Shown: positions 1 to 8,726 of the stretch, in pieces | Position numbering within the stretch: the first letter of the stretch is position 1 | Layout of the letters: every line of letters begins with the position of its first letter | Program-made: the position numbers and the translations under genes | Assembly: GCF_006539525.1 (NCBI RefSeq) | Contig: NZ_BJNE01000009.1 | Location: forward strand, 1-64,000 | From: Glutamicibacter nicotianae | GTDB lineage: Bacteria; Actinomycetota; Actinomycetes; Actinomycetales; Micrococcaceae | Length of the DNA: 64,000 nt | Reading direction: 5' to 3' | Notes under the pieces: generated by a model | Told to the model about the DNA's origin: nothing | The model's input: the letters and a program-made list of their open reading frames with translations, nothing else | Databases searched by the model: none

Positions 1-1
1 G

Positions 2-322
2 CTACAGGCGATCGGGGCCGATTACCGGGAACCAGCCGGCAACCACGAGTCGGCCGGCGACTACACCACCCGGCTGGGCGAAGACCACCCCCAGATCGCC
101 AACGAATTGCAGTCCTTGAGAACTGTCATCCATGAAAGCTTCTACGCCAACCGTCATCTGGGCGCTGATGACGCTTCCACGCTGCTGGATGCCTTGCACA
201 CGATCCAGTCCAATCTGCGCGGCGAGCTGAGCCTGATCCAGCGCATCATGGCTATCTTGTTCCCGGCCTCCATGCACCCGCGCCATTCCCGCGCGGGCAG
301 GTCCACGCAAGCCAAACTGTAG
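2..322 (+). CDS. C-terminal fragment, transglutaminase (TgpA)-like protein
   Basis: This is an open frame running in from the left edge and ending at a TAG at 320-322, with 106 residues visible. The segment is helical, with a pattern of the type Y-x-x-R-L-G ... L-x-S-L ... ANRHLGADDASTLLDAL ... LFPASM and a basic tail. This resembles the cytoplasmic C-terminal DUF4129-like tail of actinobacterial TgpA-type transglutaminases, which often ends in an LFP-S-L motif. The catalytic and membrane parts lie outside the window, so the assignment rests on tail resemblance only. A strong hairpin terminator follows at 355-390. Confidence 0.45.
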   Translation, partial: LQAIGADYREPAGNHESAGDYTTRLGEDHPQIANELQSLRTVIHESFYANRHLGADDASTLLDALHTIQSNLRGELSLIQRIMAILFPASMHPRHSRAGRSTQAKL

Positions 323-354
323 CAGACCGATATAATCGGGCGAGGGTTTAACCG

Positions 355-390
355 GCCAAGGCCCAACCGGCATTCCGGTTGGGCCTTGGC
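355..390. terminator. Bidirectional terminator between transglutaminase-like gene and gabD
   Basis: A perfect 16-bp inverted repeat (arms 355-370 and 375-390, loop CATT) lies between two convergent genes, so it can serve both strands. Confidence 0.85.
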
Positions 391-404
391 TGGAGCTGGA
401 GAAT

Positions 405-1892
405 CTACTTCTTGGCTGCGTATGGATCGGCAATGCCGATGTACTGCACGGTGGTGTATTCCTCCAGGCCTTCGGCGCCGCCTTCGCGGCCCAGACCCGA
501 CTGCTTGACGCCGCCGAATGGAGCAGCGGCGTTGGAGATCACGCCAGCGTTGAATCCAACCAGGCCGAATTCGATCTGCTCGGAAACGCGGAACATGCGG
601 TTCAGATCCTGCGAGTAGATGTAGGAAGCCAGACCGTATTCGGTGGAGTTGGCCAGCTTGATTGCCTGGGCCTCGTCCTTGAAGGTGGTCACTGGTGCCA
701 CTGGGCCAAAGATTTCCTGGGACAGGATCTTGGCGTCGTTGGCGACATTGGCCAGCACGGTTGGCTGGTAGAAGTAGCCCGGGCCCTCAACTGGGGCACC
801 GCCGGTGACGGCGGTCGCGCCGGCGGCCACGGCGGCCTCGACCAGCGAGTGGACCTCGTCGCGGGCCTTTTCCTCGACCAGCGGGCCCACGGTGGTGTCG
901 GCTTCGGTGCCGCGTCCTGGCTTCAGCGCCTTCATCGCCGCGGCGAACTTGGCGGTGAATTCCTCGGCAACATCCTCGTGAACCAGGAAGCGGTTGGCTG
1001 CGGTGCAGGCTTCGCCCATGTTGCGCATCTTGGCGGCCATGGCGCCCTCGACAGCGGCGTCCAGATCGGCATCCTCGAAGACGATGAATGGAGCGTTGCC
1101 GCCCAGTTCCATCGAGGTGCGCAGGACCTTGTCAGCCGCGTCCTTCATCAGCTGCTTGCCCACTGGGGTCGAGCCGGTGAAGGACACCTTGCGCAGGCGG
1201 TCATCGGCCATCAGCGGGCCAGAGATCTTCGAGGCCGAAGCGCCGGATACGACGTTCAGCACGCCAGCTGGAAGTCCTGCTTCCATCATGGTGGCCGCGA
1301 ACAGCTGGGAGGTCAGCGGGGTCAGCTTGGCTGGCTTGAGCACCATGGTGCAGCCAGCCGCTACTGCCGGTCCGACCTTGCGGGTAGCCATGGCCAGCGG
1401 GAAGTTCCATGGGGTGATCAGCAGGCAGGGGCCAACCGGCTTGTGCTGGACCAGCACCTTGTTCTTGCCCTCCGGGGTGGTGATGTAGCGGCCGTAGTGG
1501 CGTACGGTTTCCTCGGAGAACCAGCGCAGGAATTCGGCACCGTAGGTCACTTCGCCGTAGGCCTCGGCCAGCGGCTTGCCCATTTCCAGGCTCATCAGCA
1601 GCGCGAAGTCGTCCTTGCGCTCGGTGACCAGGTCGAAGGCGCGGCGCAGGATCTCTGCGCGTTCGCGTGGTGCGGTCAGTGCCCATTCGGCCTGGACAGC
1701 GTCGGCCGCATCCAGGGCTGCCATGGCATCTTCGCTCGTAGCACTGGACAGGGTCAGCAGCTTCTCGCCGGTAGCCGGGTCAAGCACGTCGAAGGTGCCG
1801 CCGTCGGAGGCATCCCTCCATTCGCCATTAATCAACAGGCCGGTTGGTACCTTGGCAAGCAGCTCTGCTTCGCGCTGGGCAGTAATCGACAT
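405..1892 (-). CDS. gabD: NAD(P)-dependent succinate-semialdehyde dehydrogenase
   Basis: The 495-residue product is a full-length aldehyde dehydrogenase of the succinate-semialdehyde class. It would oxidise succinate semialdehyde to succinate with NAD(P)+, in the cytoplasm, at the end of GABA breakdown. The fold hallmarks are present: the PWNFPLAMATRK cofactor-binding stretch near residue 161, the general-base Glu262 in MELGGNAP, the nucleophile Cys296 in GEACTAANR, and EIFGPVAP near the C-terminus. The ATG is preceded by AGGAG at good spacing. No GABA transaminase gene is adjacent, so the exact substrate is inferred from family resemblance; a related semialdehyde is possible. Confidence 0.85.
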   Translation of the reverse strand: MSITAQREAELLAKVPTGLLINGEWRDASDGGTFDVLDPATGEKLLTLSSATSEDAMAALDAADAVQAEWALTAPRERAEILRRAFDLVTERKDDFALLMSLEMGKPLAEAYGEVTYGAEFLRWFSEETVRHYGRYITTPEGKNKVLVQHKPVGPCLLITPWNFPLAMATRKVGPAVAAGCTMVLKPAKLTPLTSQLFAATMMEAGLPAGVLNVVSGASASKISGPLMADDRLRKVSFTGSTPVGKQLMKDAADKVLRTSMELGGNAPFIVFEDADLDAAVEGAMAAKMRNMGEACTAANRFLVHEDVAEEFTAKFAAAMKALKPGRGTEADTTVGPLVEEKARDEVHSLVEAAVAAGATAVTGGAPVEGPGYFYQPTVLANVANDAKILSQEIFGPVAPVTTFKDEAQAIKLANSTEYGLASYIYSQDLNRMFRVSEQIEFGLVGFNAGVISNAAAPFGGVKQSGLGREGGAEGLEEYTTVQYIGIADPYAAKK

Positions 1893-2030
1893 ACGAGCAT
1901 CTCCTGATAGAAAATAATGAAAACTGATCGTCTTTGATGTCTACGCTATTCCCGGCAGATGGCAGCTGTAAATCTCCGTCTGCACCATGGAAGCGAGCAT
2001 TCATTGTGCATTTAGCCTATGCGGTCACGG

Positions 2031-2891
2031 CTATTTTTCCGCTTCGTGACGTGCTGCCAGGACCGCCTCGTAGAGCTCGCGTTTCTTCACGCCGGATTTT
2101 TCTGCCACTTCGGCCACGGCCTGCTTCATCCGCATGCCTTCGTCAACCAGTGCTGCAACCTTGGGCAGCAGGTCCTCGATCGAGGCGGCCTCGGCTTCCG
2201 GGGCGCCGTGGATGACCACGACAATTTCCCCGCGGACGCCGTCTTCCGCCCAGGCGCGCAGTCCCGCCAGCGAATCCCGGCGGACTTCCTCGAACTTCTT
2301 GGTCAGCTCGCGGGCTACGGCGGCCTGGCGATCCGGGCCGAAGGCTTCGATGGCAGCGTCCAGGAAATCGTTGAGCCGGTGCGGAGCTTCGAAGAACACC
2401 ATGGTGCGGTCCTCGGCAAGCAGCGAGTCCAAGCGCTTGCGGCGTTCGCCTGCCTTGCGCGGCAGGAAACCTTCGAAGGTGAAGCGGCCGGTGGGCAATC
2501 CGGACAGGGCCAGCGCGGTGAGCACCGCCGAAGGCCCAGGTACCGCGGTGACCCGGATGCCAGCGCTCATAGCGGCTGCCACCAATGGGTACCCGGGGTC
2601 CGAGACCGCCGGCATGCCTGCATCCGAGACCACCAGCACGGTAGCGCCCTCGGCGGCCAGTTCAATCACCTCGGAGCGCTTGTGGGCCTCGTTGTGCTCA
2701 TGCAGGCTCATCACCTTCGCGGTGATCTTGATGCCCAAGGCATTGGCGAGGTGATGGAAGTTTCTGGTGTCCTCCGCGGCGATGATATCGGCGCTGGCCA
2801 TGATCTCCCGCAGACGCGGGGAAGCATCGGACAAGTTGCCAATCGGGGTGGCACCCAGGACGATTACGCCCTCATTATCTGAGTTCTGCAC
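2031..2891 (-). CDS. rsmI: 16S rRNA (cytidine(1402)-2'-O)-methyltransferase
   Basis: The 286-residue SAM-dependent methyltransferase of the tetrapyrrole methylase fold 2'-O-methylates C1402 in the decoding centre of 16S rRNA. Diagnostic RsmI segments are GATPIGNLSDASPR at the N-terminus, AAEDTRNFHHLAN, SDAGMPAVSDPGYPLV, and VTAVPGPSAVLTALALSGLPTGRFTFEGFLPRK. The length is normal for the family. The start is a GTG with no Shine-Dalgarno; a TAGGGT -10 lies seven bases upstream, suggesting a leaderless message. It is divergent from the mannosyltransferase gene over only 65 bp, an order often seen in actinobacteria. Confidence 0.95.
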   Translation of the reverse strand: MQNSDNEGVIVLGATPIGNLSDASPRLREIMASADIIAAEDTRNFHHLANALGIKITAKVMSLHEHNEAHKRSEVIELAAEGATVLVVSDAGMPAVSDPGYPLVAAAMSAGIRVTAVPGPSAVLTALALSGLPTGRFTFEGFLPRKAGERRKRLDSLLAEDRTMVFFEAPHRLNDFLDAAIEAFGPDRQAAVARELTKKFEEVRRDSLAGLRAWAEDGVRGEIVVVIHGAPEAEAASIEDLLPKVAALVDEGMRMKQAVAEVAEKSGVKKRELYEAVLAARHEAEK

Positions 2892-2898
2892 ATTCTTA

Positions 2899-2904
2899 AC
2901 CCTA
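2899..2904 (-). promoter_or_regulatory. -10 element of rsmI (leaderless)
   Basis: TAGGGT sits seven bases upstream of the rsmI GTG, which places the expected transcription start at or next to the start codon. Confidence 0.5.
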
Positions 2905-2944
2905 CGCGACGCAGGAAAAGCCCACTTTCTGGACTTTCCACCGG

Positions 2945-2950
2945 TAGCAT
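2945..2950 (+). promoter_or_regulatory. -10 element of the mannosyltransferase gene (leaderless)
   Basis: TAGCAT sits six bases upstream of the GTG at 2957. The divergent rsmI promoter lies about 40 bp away, so the two RNA polymerase footprints should overlap. Confidence 0.5.
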
Positions 2951-2956
2951 GAACTG

Positions 2957-4570
2957 GTGATGGGCACCTCGGCTTTAGACACTCCGCACACCGGCCACGT
3001 ACGCTCGGCGCGACAGGCCTTCACCTTCGAGAGCCTGAAACAGCGGCTCCTGCCTGTGGTGGCCCCTGGCGGCCCGCTGATGTGGATCGTTCCGCTCGTC
3101 GTAACAGCCATTGCCGGCCTGCTGCGCATGGTCAATCTCGCCCACCCGCACCTGCTGATCTTCGACGAAACCTACTACGTCAAGGATGCTTTCGCGATGC
3201 TGCAAAGCGGCTATGAGCGCGAATGGGCCGACGACAGCGACGAGCAGTTCATCGCAGGCAATCCGCAATTGGAAAATGAATCTTCCTTCATCGTCCACCC
3301 GCCGCTGGGCAAGTGGATGATCGGCGTGGGAATGCTCCTGTTCGGCGACTTCAACGGCTTCGGCTGGCGTTTTTCCACGGCCCTGATCGGCACCCTTTCG
3401 GTTCTGCTCGTCACCCTGTGCGCCCGACTGCTCTTCGGTTCCCACCTCCTGGCCGGCATCGCCGGGTTGCTCATGGCCATCGACGGGCATTCAATTGTCA
3501 TGTCGCGCACCGCATTGCTGGACATCTTCTTGATGTTCTTCGTGCTTGCAGCGTTCTATGCCTTGCTCAAGGACCGGATCCATGGCAGAACCGCGCTGGC
3601 ACGGAAGCTCTCGGTGCCCGAGGGCAATCGCCCCGATGATTTCCTGCTCATGCATGGCCCCATGCTCTGGTGGCGTCCTTGGCGGCTGATCGCCGCAATC
3701 ATGCTCGGCGGTGCCGTTGGCATCAAGTGGTCGGCGCTGTCCTTCGTGGCAGTCTTCTGCCTGATGGCGGTGCTCTGGGATTTCGGCGCGCGGCGCACCG
3801 CAGGAATCCACAAGTGGCAATCGGCGGCATTCATCCGCGACGGCGTGTATTCCTTCTTCACCATGATGCCGCTGGTGCTGCTGACCTATTTGTCCACCTG
3901 GACCGGATGGCTGGTAACCCAGGGCGGACGCTACCGCCATTGGGCCGAGGAGAACCCCGGCGAAGGCATCAGCTGGCTGCCAGCTCCACTGCGTTCCTTG
4001 TGGCACTATCACCAGGCCGGCTACGAATTCCATACCGGGCTGAATTCCGAGCACGGCTGGCAGTCCTCGCCGTGGACGTGGCCGTTCGCTGGACGTCCCG
4101 TGCTGTTCTACTTCGAAGGCTACGACAAGGGCGTCAACGGCTGCGAGCTGGACCGCTGCACCGAGGTCATCACCGACCTGCCCAACCCGCTGATGTGGTG
4201 GGCCTGCACCATCAGCATGTTCCTGCTGATTCTCTGGTGGATCGGCGCCCGGGACTGGCGCGCCGGAGCGATCCTCTCCTCGGTGGCGGCCGGGTTCCTG
4301 CCGTGGCTGATGTACCCGGAACGCACCATGTTCTTCTTCTATACCCTGCCGCTGGTCCCGTTCATGGTGCTCGCATTGACGTATATGATTGGCAGGTTCA
4401 TTCCACGCCATCCGAATTCCGGTGCCGTGTACCGGTCACGCGTCATCGCGGTCACCGCATTCATGGCGCTGCTCCTAGTCACATCGGCCTTTTTCTGGCC
4501 GATCTGGAGTGGGGAAATGATCGCGGATGACTACTGGCGCTTGCACGTGTGGCTCCCCAGCTGGGGCTAG
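2957..4570 (+). CDS. pmt: Dolichyl-phosphate-mannose--protein mannosyltransferase family (GT39)
   Basis: The 537-residue polytopic membrane protein is a bacterial protein-O-mannosyltransferase. It would transfer mannose from polyprenyl-phosphate-mannose to Ser/Thr of secreted proteins on the outer face of the membrane. The catalytic acidic pair of the GT39 family is at residues 70-71 in LIFDETYYVKDA, followed by the conserved HPPLGKWMIG stretch in the first loop. About ten hydrophobic segments follow, with a C-terminal PMT_4TMC-like block containing WYLP-type Trp/Tyr-rich regions and YPERTMFFFYTLPLVPF. The start could be the GTG at 2957 or the ATG immediately after it. Sec-coupled mannosylation by this family is known in actinobacteria. 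Confidence 0.93.
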   Translation: MMGTSALDTPHTGHVRSARQAFTFESLKQRLLPVVAPGGPLMWIVPLVVTAIAGLLRMVNLAHPHLLIFDETYYVKDAFAMLQSGYEREWADDSDEQFIAGNPQLENESSFIVHPPLGKWMIGVGMLLFGDFNGFGWRFSTALIGTLSVLLVTLCARLLFGSHLLAGIAGLLMAIDGHSIVMSRTALLDIFLMFFVLAAFYALLKDRIHGRTALARKLSVPEGNRPDDFLLMHGPMLWWRPWRLIAAIMLGGAVGIKWSALSFVAVFCLMAVLWDFGARRTAGIHKWQSAAFIRDGVYSFFTMMPLVLLTYLSTWTGWLVTQGGRYRHWAEENPGEGISWLPAPLRSLWHYHQAGYEFHTGLNSEHGWQSSPWTWPFAGRPVLFYFEGYDKGVNGCELDRCTEVITDLPNPLMWWACTISMFLLILWWIGARDWRAGAILSSVAAGFLPWLMYPERTMFFFYTLPLVPFMVLALTYMIGRFIPRHPNSGAVYRSRVIAVTAFMALLLVTSAFFWPIWSGEMIADDYWRLHVWLPSWG

Positions 4571-4648
4571 GCCGCCCGTGGCTTGGCCACCTGTTTCCAT
4601 GAAATAGGCCACTAAGACGACCATCGATTTCCAAAGGATAATTCCTCA

Positions 4649-6490
4649 ATGCAAGAAGTGACCGTCGAGCTGCTGACTGATCTGGCACCAGAGGTCAACA
4701 CGACGAACCTGCTCCTTGATCGCGTAGCACGCGGCGCACAACGCCCGCTGTTCAGCGTGCAGCGAGACGGCACCTGGCATGATCTCAGCGCCGGTGATTT
4801 CCTCATTGACGTCAAGCGCCTGGCAATGGTGCTGATCAATGATGGATTGCAGCCCGGCGACAAGGTCGCCATTATTTCCCGCACCCGCTACGAGTGGGCC
4901 TTGGCCGAGGAAGCCGTGTGGTTCGCCGGCGGCGTGTCGGTGCCAATCTACGAAACCTCCAGCGCTTTCCAGGTCGAATGGATCCTGCGCGACTCCGGTG
5001 CGCGCGTGGTGTTCGCCGAAAACCATGAGCTGCGCGCTACCGTCCGCCAGGCGGCGGCTCAGCTCGGCGAACCGGTGCGCACCCATATCTTCGAGGGCTC
5101 CGACGCGGACGATACGACGCTCATCCCCTCCGCCGGTCTGCACCAGCTGATGGTTCCGGCCGATCAGATCGACGAGCAGCTGATCGAGTCACGCCGCGCA
5201 TCCATGGCCCTCAAGGATGTGGCCACGATGGTCTACACCTCGGGCACTACCGGACGCCCCAAGGGTTGCAATATGACCCATTCGAACTTCGCCATGGTGG
5301 CACACAACCTGGCCGGAAACATGCTCGAAGTGCTCGGTGAAGAACGCCGGACGCTGATGTTCCTTCCGCTGGCCCACGTATTGGCTCGTGCCGTCCAGCA
5401 AACCTGCATCCACGGCGGATCGGTGATTGCGCACTCCAGCTCGATGGCCAACCTGGTCGAGGACATGTCCGCGGTCAAGCCCGGCTTCCTGCTGGCCGTG
5501 CCGCGCGTCTTCGAGAAGATCCGCACCAGCGCCCTTGCCACAGCTGAACGCGGCGGCAAGGCTGACCTCTTCCTCAAAGCCGAGCAGGCGGCCATCGAGG
5601 TCTCCAAGATCCGTGATGCGCGGTCGCGTGGCCTCAAGGCGCGCATGCCGTTGGGCTTGCGTGCCCGCCATGCCATCTTCAGCAAGGTGCTCTACCCGAA
5701 GCTGCAGGCGGTTTTCGGCGGCCAGTGCGGTTACGCGATCTCCGGAGCCAGTGCGCTGAATCCGGATCTGGCGCACTTCTTCCGCGGCGCCGGCATCCAG
5801 CTGCTGGAGGGCTACGGCCTGACCGAAACCACCGCACCGGCCACGGTGAATCAGGCATCGCGAAACCGCGTGGGCACCGTGGGCCGTCCGATTCCCGGCA
5901 CCTCCATCAAGATCGCGGATGACGGTGAAATCCTGGTCAAGGGCATCGGAGTTTTCGCCAGCTACCACAACAACCCTGCAGCCACGGCCGAGGTTTTCGA
6001 CGAAGACGGCTATTTCAAGACCGGCGATACCGGTGTCCTGGATGATGGCGGATTCCTGCAGGTGACCGGTCGCAAGAAGGAACTGATCGTCACCGCCGGG
6101 GGCAAGAATGTCTCGCCAGGCCCGCTGGAAGAGATGGTCCGCGCCGGACGCATCGTGGCCCAGTGCGTGCTGGCCGGCGAACAGCGCCCATTCATCACGG
6201 CCATTATGACGCTCGATCCCGAAGAGTTGGCAGTGTGGGCCAAGGCCAAGGGCCTTGGGGCAATGACCCTGGCTGAGGCGGCAGTTGATCCTGCGGTGAT
6301 CGCCGAAGTCCAAGGCTACGTGGATACCGCCAACTTGACCGTTTCCAAGGCCGAGTCTATTCGCAAGTTCGTGGTGCTGGAAGAGGAATTCACCGAAGCT
6401 TCGGGGCACCTGACGAACTCGCTGAAGCTCAAGCGCCAGAGCGTTCTCGAGGAATTCGAAGACCGGGTGGAAGCCCTCTACCGCAAATAA
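4649..6490 (+). CDS. Long-chain fatty-acid--CoA ligase (FadD15 type)
   Basis: The 613-residue AMP-forming acyl-CoA synthetase activates long-chain fatty acids to acyl-CoA via an acyl-adenylate. The phosphate-binding loop YTSGTTGRPKG lies near residue 196, followed by FLPLAHVLARAVQ, the GYGLTETT adenylate motif, and YFKTGDTG and GRKKELIVTAGGKNVSPGPLE in the hinge and C-terminal lid with its catalytic lysine region. An AAAGGA ribosome-binding site precedes the ATG. The gene ends 20 bp before a perfect hairpin terminator. The exact chain-length preference cannot be read from the sequence. Confidence 0.92.
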   Translation: MQEVTVELLTDLAPEVNTTNLLLDRVARGAQRPLFSVQRDGTWHDLSAGDFLIDVKRLAMVLINDGLQPGDKVAIISRTRYEWALAEEAVWFAGGVSVPIYETSSAFQVEWILRDSGARVVFAENHELRATVRQAAAQLGEPVRTHIFEGSDADDTTLIPSAGLHQLMVPADQIDEQLIESRRASMALKDVATMVYTSGTTGRPKGCNMTHSNFAMVAHNLAGNMLEVLGEERRTLMFLPLAHVLARAVQQTCIHGGSVIAHSSSMANLVEDMSAVKPGFLLAVPRVFEKIRTSALATAERGGKADLFLKAEQAAIEVSKIRDARSRGLKARMPLGLRARHAIFSKVLYPKLQAVFGGQCGYAISGASALNPDLAHFFRGAGIQLLEGYGLTETTAPATVNQASRNRVGTVGRPIPGTSIKIADDGEILVKGIGVFASYHNNPAATAEVFDEDGYFKTGDTGVLDDGGFLQVTGRKKELIVTAGGKNVSPGPLEEMVRAGRIVAQCVLAGEQRPFITAIMTLDPEELAVWAKAKGLGAMTLAEAAVDPAVIAEVQGYVDTANLTVSKAESIRKFVVLEEEFTEASGHLTNSLKLKRQSVLEEFEDRVEALYRK

Positions 6491-6509
6491 TTCTCGCTGG
6501 AAATAGCCA

Positions 6510-6540
6510 AGGGGAGCAGTTCATGGTGAACTGCTCCCCT
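6510..6540. terminator. Bidirectional terminator between the fadD-like gene and the TIGR01906 gene
   Basis: A perfect 14-bp inverted repeat (6510-6523 and 6527-6540, 3-nt loop) lies between convergent genes. Confidence 0.85.
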
Positions 6541-6561
6541 GCTGTTTATAGCCTGTGCCGG

Positions 6562-8025
6562 CTAGTTGCCAATGCCGAAGGCGCGGGCCTCCTGGCGCAG
6601 CCGGGCTGCCTCGCGACGGCGCCCGGTAGGCCAGCAGCTGATGATCACGGCGATGATGGTGGCCAGCACCAGCACGGCAATGGCGATCGCGCTATCGAGC
6701 CAGAACTGCTCCGGGTACAGGCGGATCAGCGTATCGCTGACGTTGAAGGTCCAGGTGCCGTCTGAGAAGAACAACGCGTGGAACTGGGTGAAGAAGTTAT
6801 CCCATCCCATGATCGCAAAGACTGCCAAGGCTGCAATGCCGACCAAGGCCAAGATGGCTCCGGAGAACAACGCACGGCGTACGCCGCCTGCATAGCGCTT
6901 GGCCAGATACCAGATCCCGATAATCAAGATGACCGCGAGCACCGCTCCGAGGATGTAGGCGAACCCGATGAGGTTCTTCACGTCCACCATGTGCTGGACC
7001 TCCCCCTCGGTGAACATGCTTGAACCGGTGGAAAGCTTCAGCCCGGACAGGTATTCCGGTCCGGCGAAGTTGTTCAGGTAGTCCACCCCGTAGCTGCCGT
7101 AGGTCAGGCGCTCGGCATCGGTGAAGCCGAAGGAATCGCTAGGGAATCCAGGGCGGCCGTAGGACAGGGCAAGGAACGCCGGTGTAGCGACCAAGCGGAT
7201 CGCGGCAATCAGGGTCAGCAACGGGAAGACCAGCGCCACAATCACCTGCGCCGTGCGCCCGAGGGCAGGCTTCGAGTTCAGCGCCCGTTCACGTGCAACC
7301 CTGCGCTTCATCGCCGCTTCGGAGGGTTCTGGCTCTGGGGCGTAGCTGCCGAAGACGCGATTGCGCGCTTGGGCGACGGCTGCCTTGGTTGTCGGCAGGG
7401 ATCCGGTCTTCGGAGCGGCGGACACCGGCGGCACGCTTTGCGCAGTGGAGCTCTTCTCGTCGGCTTGCGGCTCTGCGGTCTTTCCAGCTGTTGCCTTGGC
7501 TTCGCTCTGCGCACGCTTCTCGGCTTCGATTTCGTGCGGCAGCTTGATGGCGCGGATGACATCTTCCACCGGCTCTTTGGCTGCCGGCTTGGCGGCGGCC
7601 GGCTTGGCCGCAGCCGGCTTGGCGGCGGCTGGCTTCGCCGCGGCCGGCTTGGCCGCAGCTGGCTTGGCTGCAGGTGCCTTGGCTGCGGCTGGCTTGGCTG
7701 ACGGGGCCTTGGCTGACGGGGCCTTGGCTGCGGCTGGCTTTACCGGGGCAGGCCGCGCCTTGTCCGCTGGTGCTGGAGCAGGGTTCTTGGCATCGGCTTC
7801 GGTCTTGCCTGACATCGCGCGGCGGATAGCCTCCTTGCGGGCCTTTTCCCGTTGGGCAACGGCGTCGGCTTGGGCCTGGTTCTTGTGCTGTTCCAGGCGC
7901 GCAGTGAGCTCTTCAGCTTTTTGGCTCAGGCTGGCCTGTGGGCTTGGCACGTTGCCAGTGGCAGCCGGTGCCGGCTGGCCCGTAGATCCTTGCCCTCCAG
8001 TGGGGTTCTTCGCCGCCTCAGCCAT
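6562..8025 (-). CDS. TIGR01906 (DUF1461) family membrane protein with long Ala/Lys/Pro-rich N-terminus
   Basis: The start at 8025 (MAEAAKNP) is chosen over an upstream in-frame start because AGGAGGA stands just before it; this gives 487 residues. Residues 1 to about 250 are predicted cytoplasmic and low complexity, with a coiled KAEELTARLEQHKNQAQ segment and a tandem PAAAK array. The C-terminal half has four or so membrane segments, an extracytoplasmic loop, and the TIGR01906-like signature FHALFFSDGTW followed by LIRLYPEQFW. No biochemical function is known for the family. The gene is monocistronic and convergent with the acyl-CoA ligase. The identification of the C-terminal domain is from motif recall. 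Confidence 0.75.
   Translation of the reverse strand: MAEAAKNPTGGQGSTGQPAPAATGNVPSPQASLSQKAEELTARLEQHKNQAQADAVAQREKARKEAIRRAMSGKTEADAKNPAPAPADKARPAPVKPAAAKAPSAKAPSAKPAAAKAPAAKPAAAKPAAAKPAAAKPAAAKPAAAKPAAKEPVEDVIRAIKLPHEIEAEKRAQSEAKATAGKTAEPQADEKSSTAQSVPPVSAAPKTGSLPTTKAAVAQARNRVFGSYAPEPEPSEAAMKRRVARERALNSKPALGRTAQVIVALVFPLLTLIAAIRLVATPAFLALSYGRPGFPSDSFGFTDAERLTYGSYGVDYLNNFAGPEYLSGLKLSTGSSMFTEGEVQHMVDVKNLIGFAYILGAVLAVILIIGIWYLAKRYAGGVRRALFSGAILALVGIAALAVFAIMGWDNFFTQFHALFFSDGTWTFNVSDTLIRLYPEQFWLDSAIAIAVLVLATIIAVIISCWPTGRRREAARLRQEARAFGIGN
7570..7745 (-). repeat. Tandem PAAAK-coding repeat inside the TIGR01906 gene
   Basis: Imperfect 15-bp units coding for PAAAK, with PSAK/PAAK variants, occur roughly ten times in a row. 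Synonymous differences between units show the array is not a very recent slippage product, but length polymorphism is likely. Confidence 0.8.
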
Positions 8026-8233
8026 GAGGAGTCCTCCTGCAATTCGCGCGATGGTGTGCTGTTTCAGGGTCGCATCATGGGCCGAACACGGCCCATGCGC
8101 CTTTAGCATATCCAGCACGCCCAGCCATCCGGCGGATTACCACACCAAAAACGGGTTTCAGCTAGGACACAAAGCGGTGGGGCAAATGCCGCCAACGAAC
8201 GGAGGCAGCTTCAAGAATTCGTGGGAAAGAGGT

Positions 8234-8635
8234 CTAGGATTCTTCGTCGGCCGCCGGAAGAACAGCCAAGCGGACCCGGGAGTCGAAGCGCTGGGTACTG
8301 GTTTCGCGGGTACGGACCGAATCAATGGGCGAATTCGATGCGTGGCGTGGTTGGCGAACCTTCGGTTCCCGATCGCGGACGGCATTCACCAAGGCATTCA
8401 GTTCGTCCTCCGGTTCCAGCACGTCCGGGATGGCTCCACGGATCAGGTTCCAGCCGCTGGGAACAGTCAGGCGGTTGGCATGCTGGGCACACAGGTCATA
8501 GCAATGCGGTTCGGGGTATGTCGCCAAAGGTCCAAGAACGGCAGTTGAATCTGCGTATACGTAGGTAAGAGTAGCGCGGGCCGCTTCACGGCAGGCAGGG
8601 CGAGAACAAAGACGAAGACCTTCCACGCTTCCCAT
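8234..8635 (-). CDS. DUF3499 family protein
   Basis: The 133-residue actinobacterial protein has the highly conserved block TLTYVYADSTAVLGPLATYPEPH. Cysteines at residues 10, 15, 45 and 49, with His52, look like a small zinc-binding knuckle (C-x4-C ... C-x3-C-x2-H). The C-terminal half is charged and probably disordered. It is divergent from the metallopeptidase-like gene, the same pairing that I recall around whiB2 and manA in mycobacteria. Function is unknown. Confidence 0.85.
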   Translation of the reverse strand: MGSVEGLRLCSRPACREAARATLTYVYADSTAVLGPLATYPEPHCYDLCAQHANRLTVPSGWNLIRGAIPDVLEPEDELNALVNAVRDREPKVRQPRHASNSPIDSVRTRETSTQRFDSRVRLAVLPAADEES

Positions 8636-8714
8636 TCTACTTCGCCGGCCGGCACATCTTTGGGATCTTCGCCCAATTGCGGGCTCATGTGCATCGGCAC
8701 AGCGCCCGACGCGC

Positions 8715-8720
8715 TAGGCT
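8715..8720 (+). promoter_or_regulatory. -10 element of the metallopeptidase-like gene (leaderless)
   Basis: TAGGCT sits six bases upstream of the ATG at 8727; no purine-rich Shine-Dalgarno intervenes. Confidence 0.5.
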
Positions 8721-8726
8721 GAATTA

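Noticed and set aside
5189-6409. 406-residue open frame opposite the acyl-CoA ligase gene
   Set aside because: Antisense shadow with no domain and no ribosome-binding site.
7570-7745. CRISPR-like or intergenic satellite array
   Set aside because: The 15-bp units are in frame within a coding region and encode PAAAK; there are no spacers.
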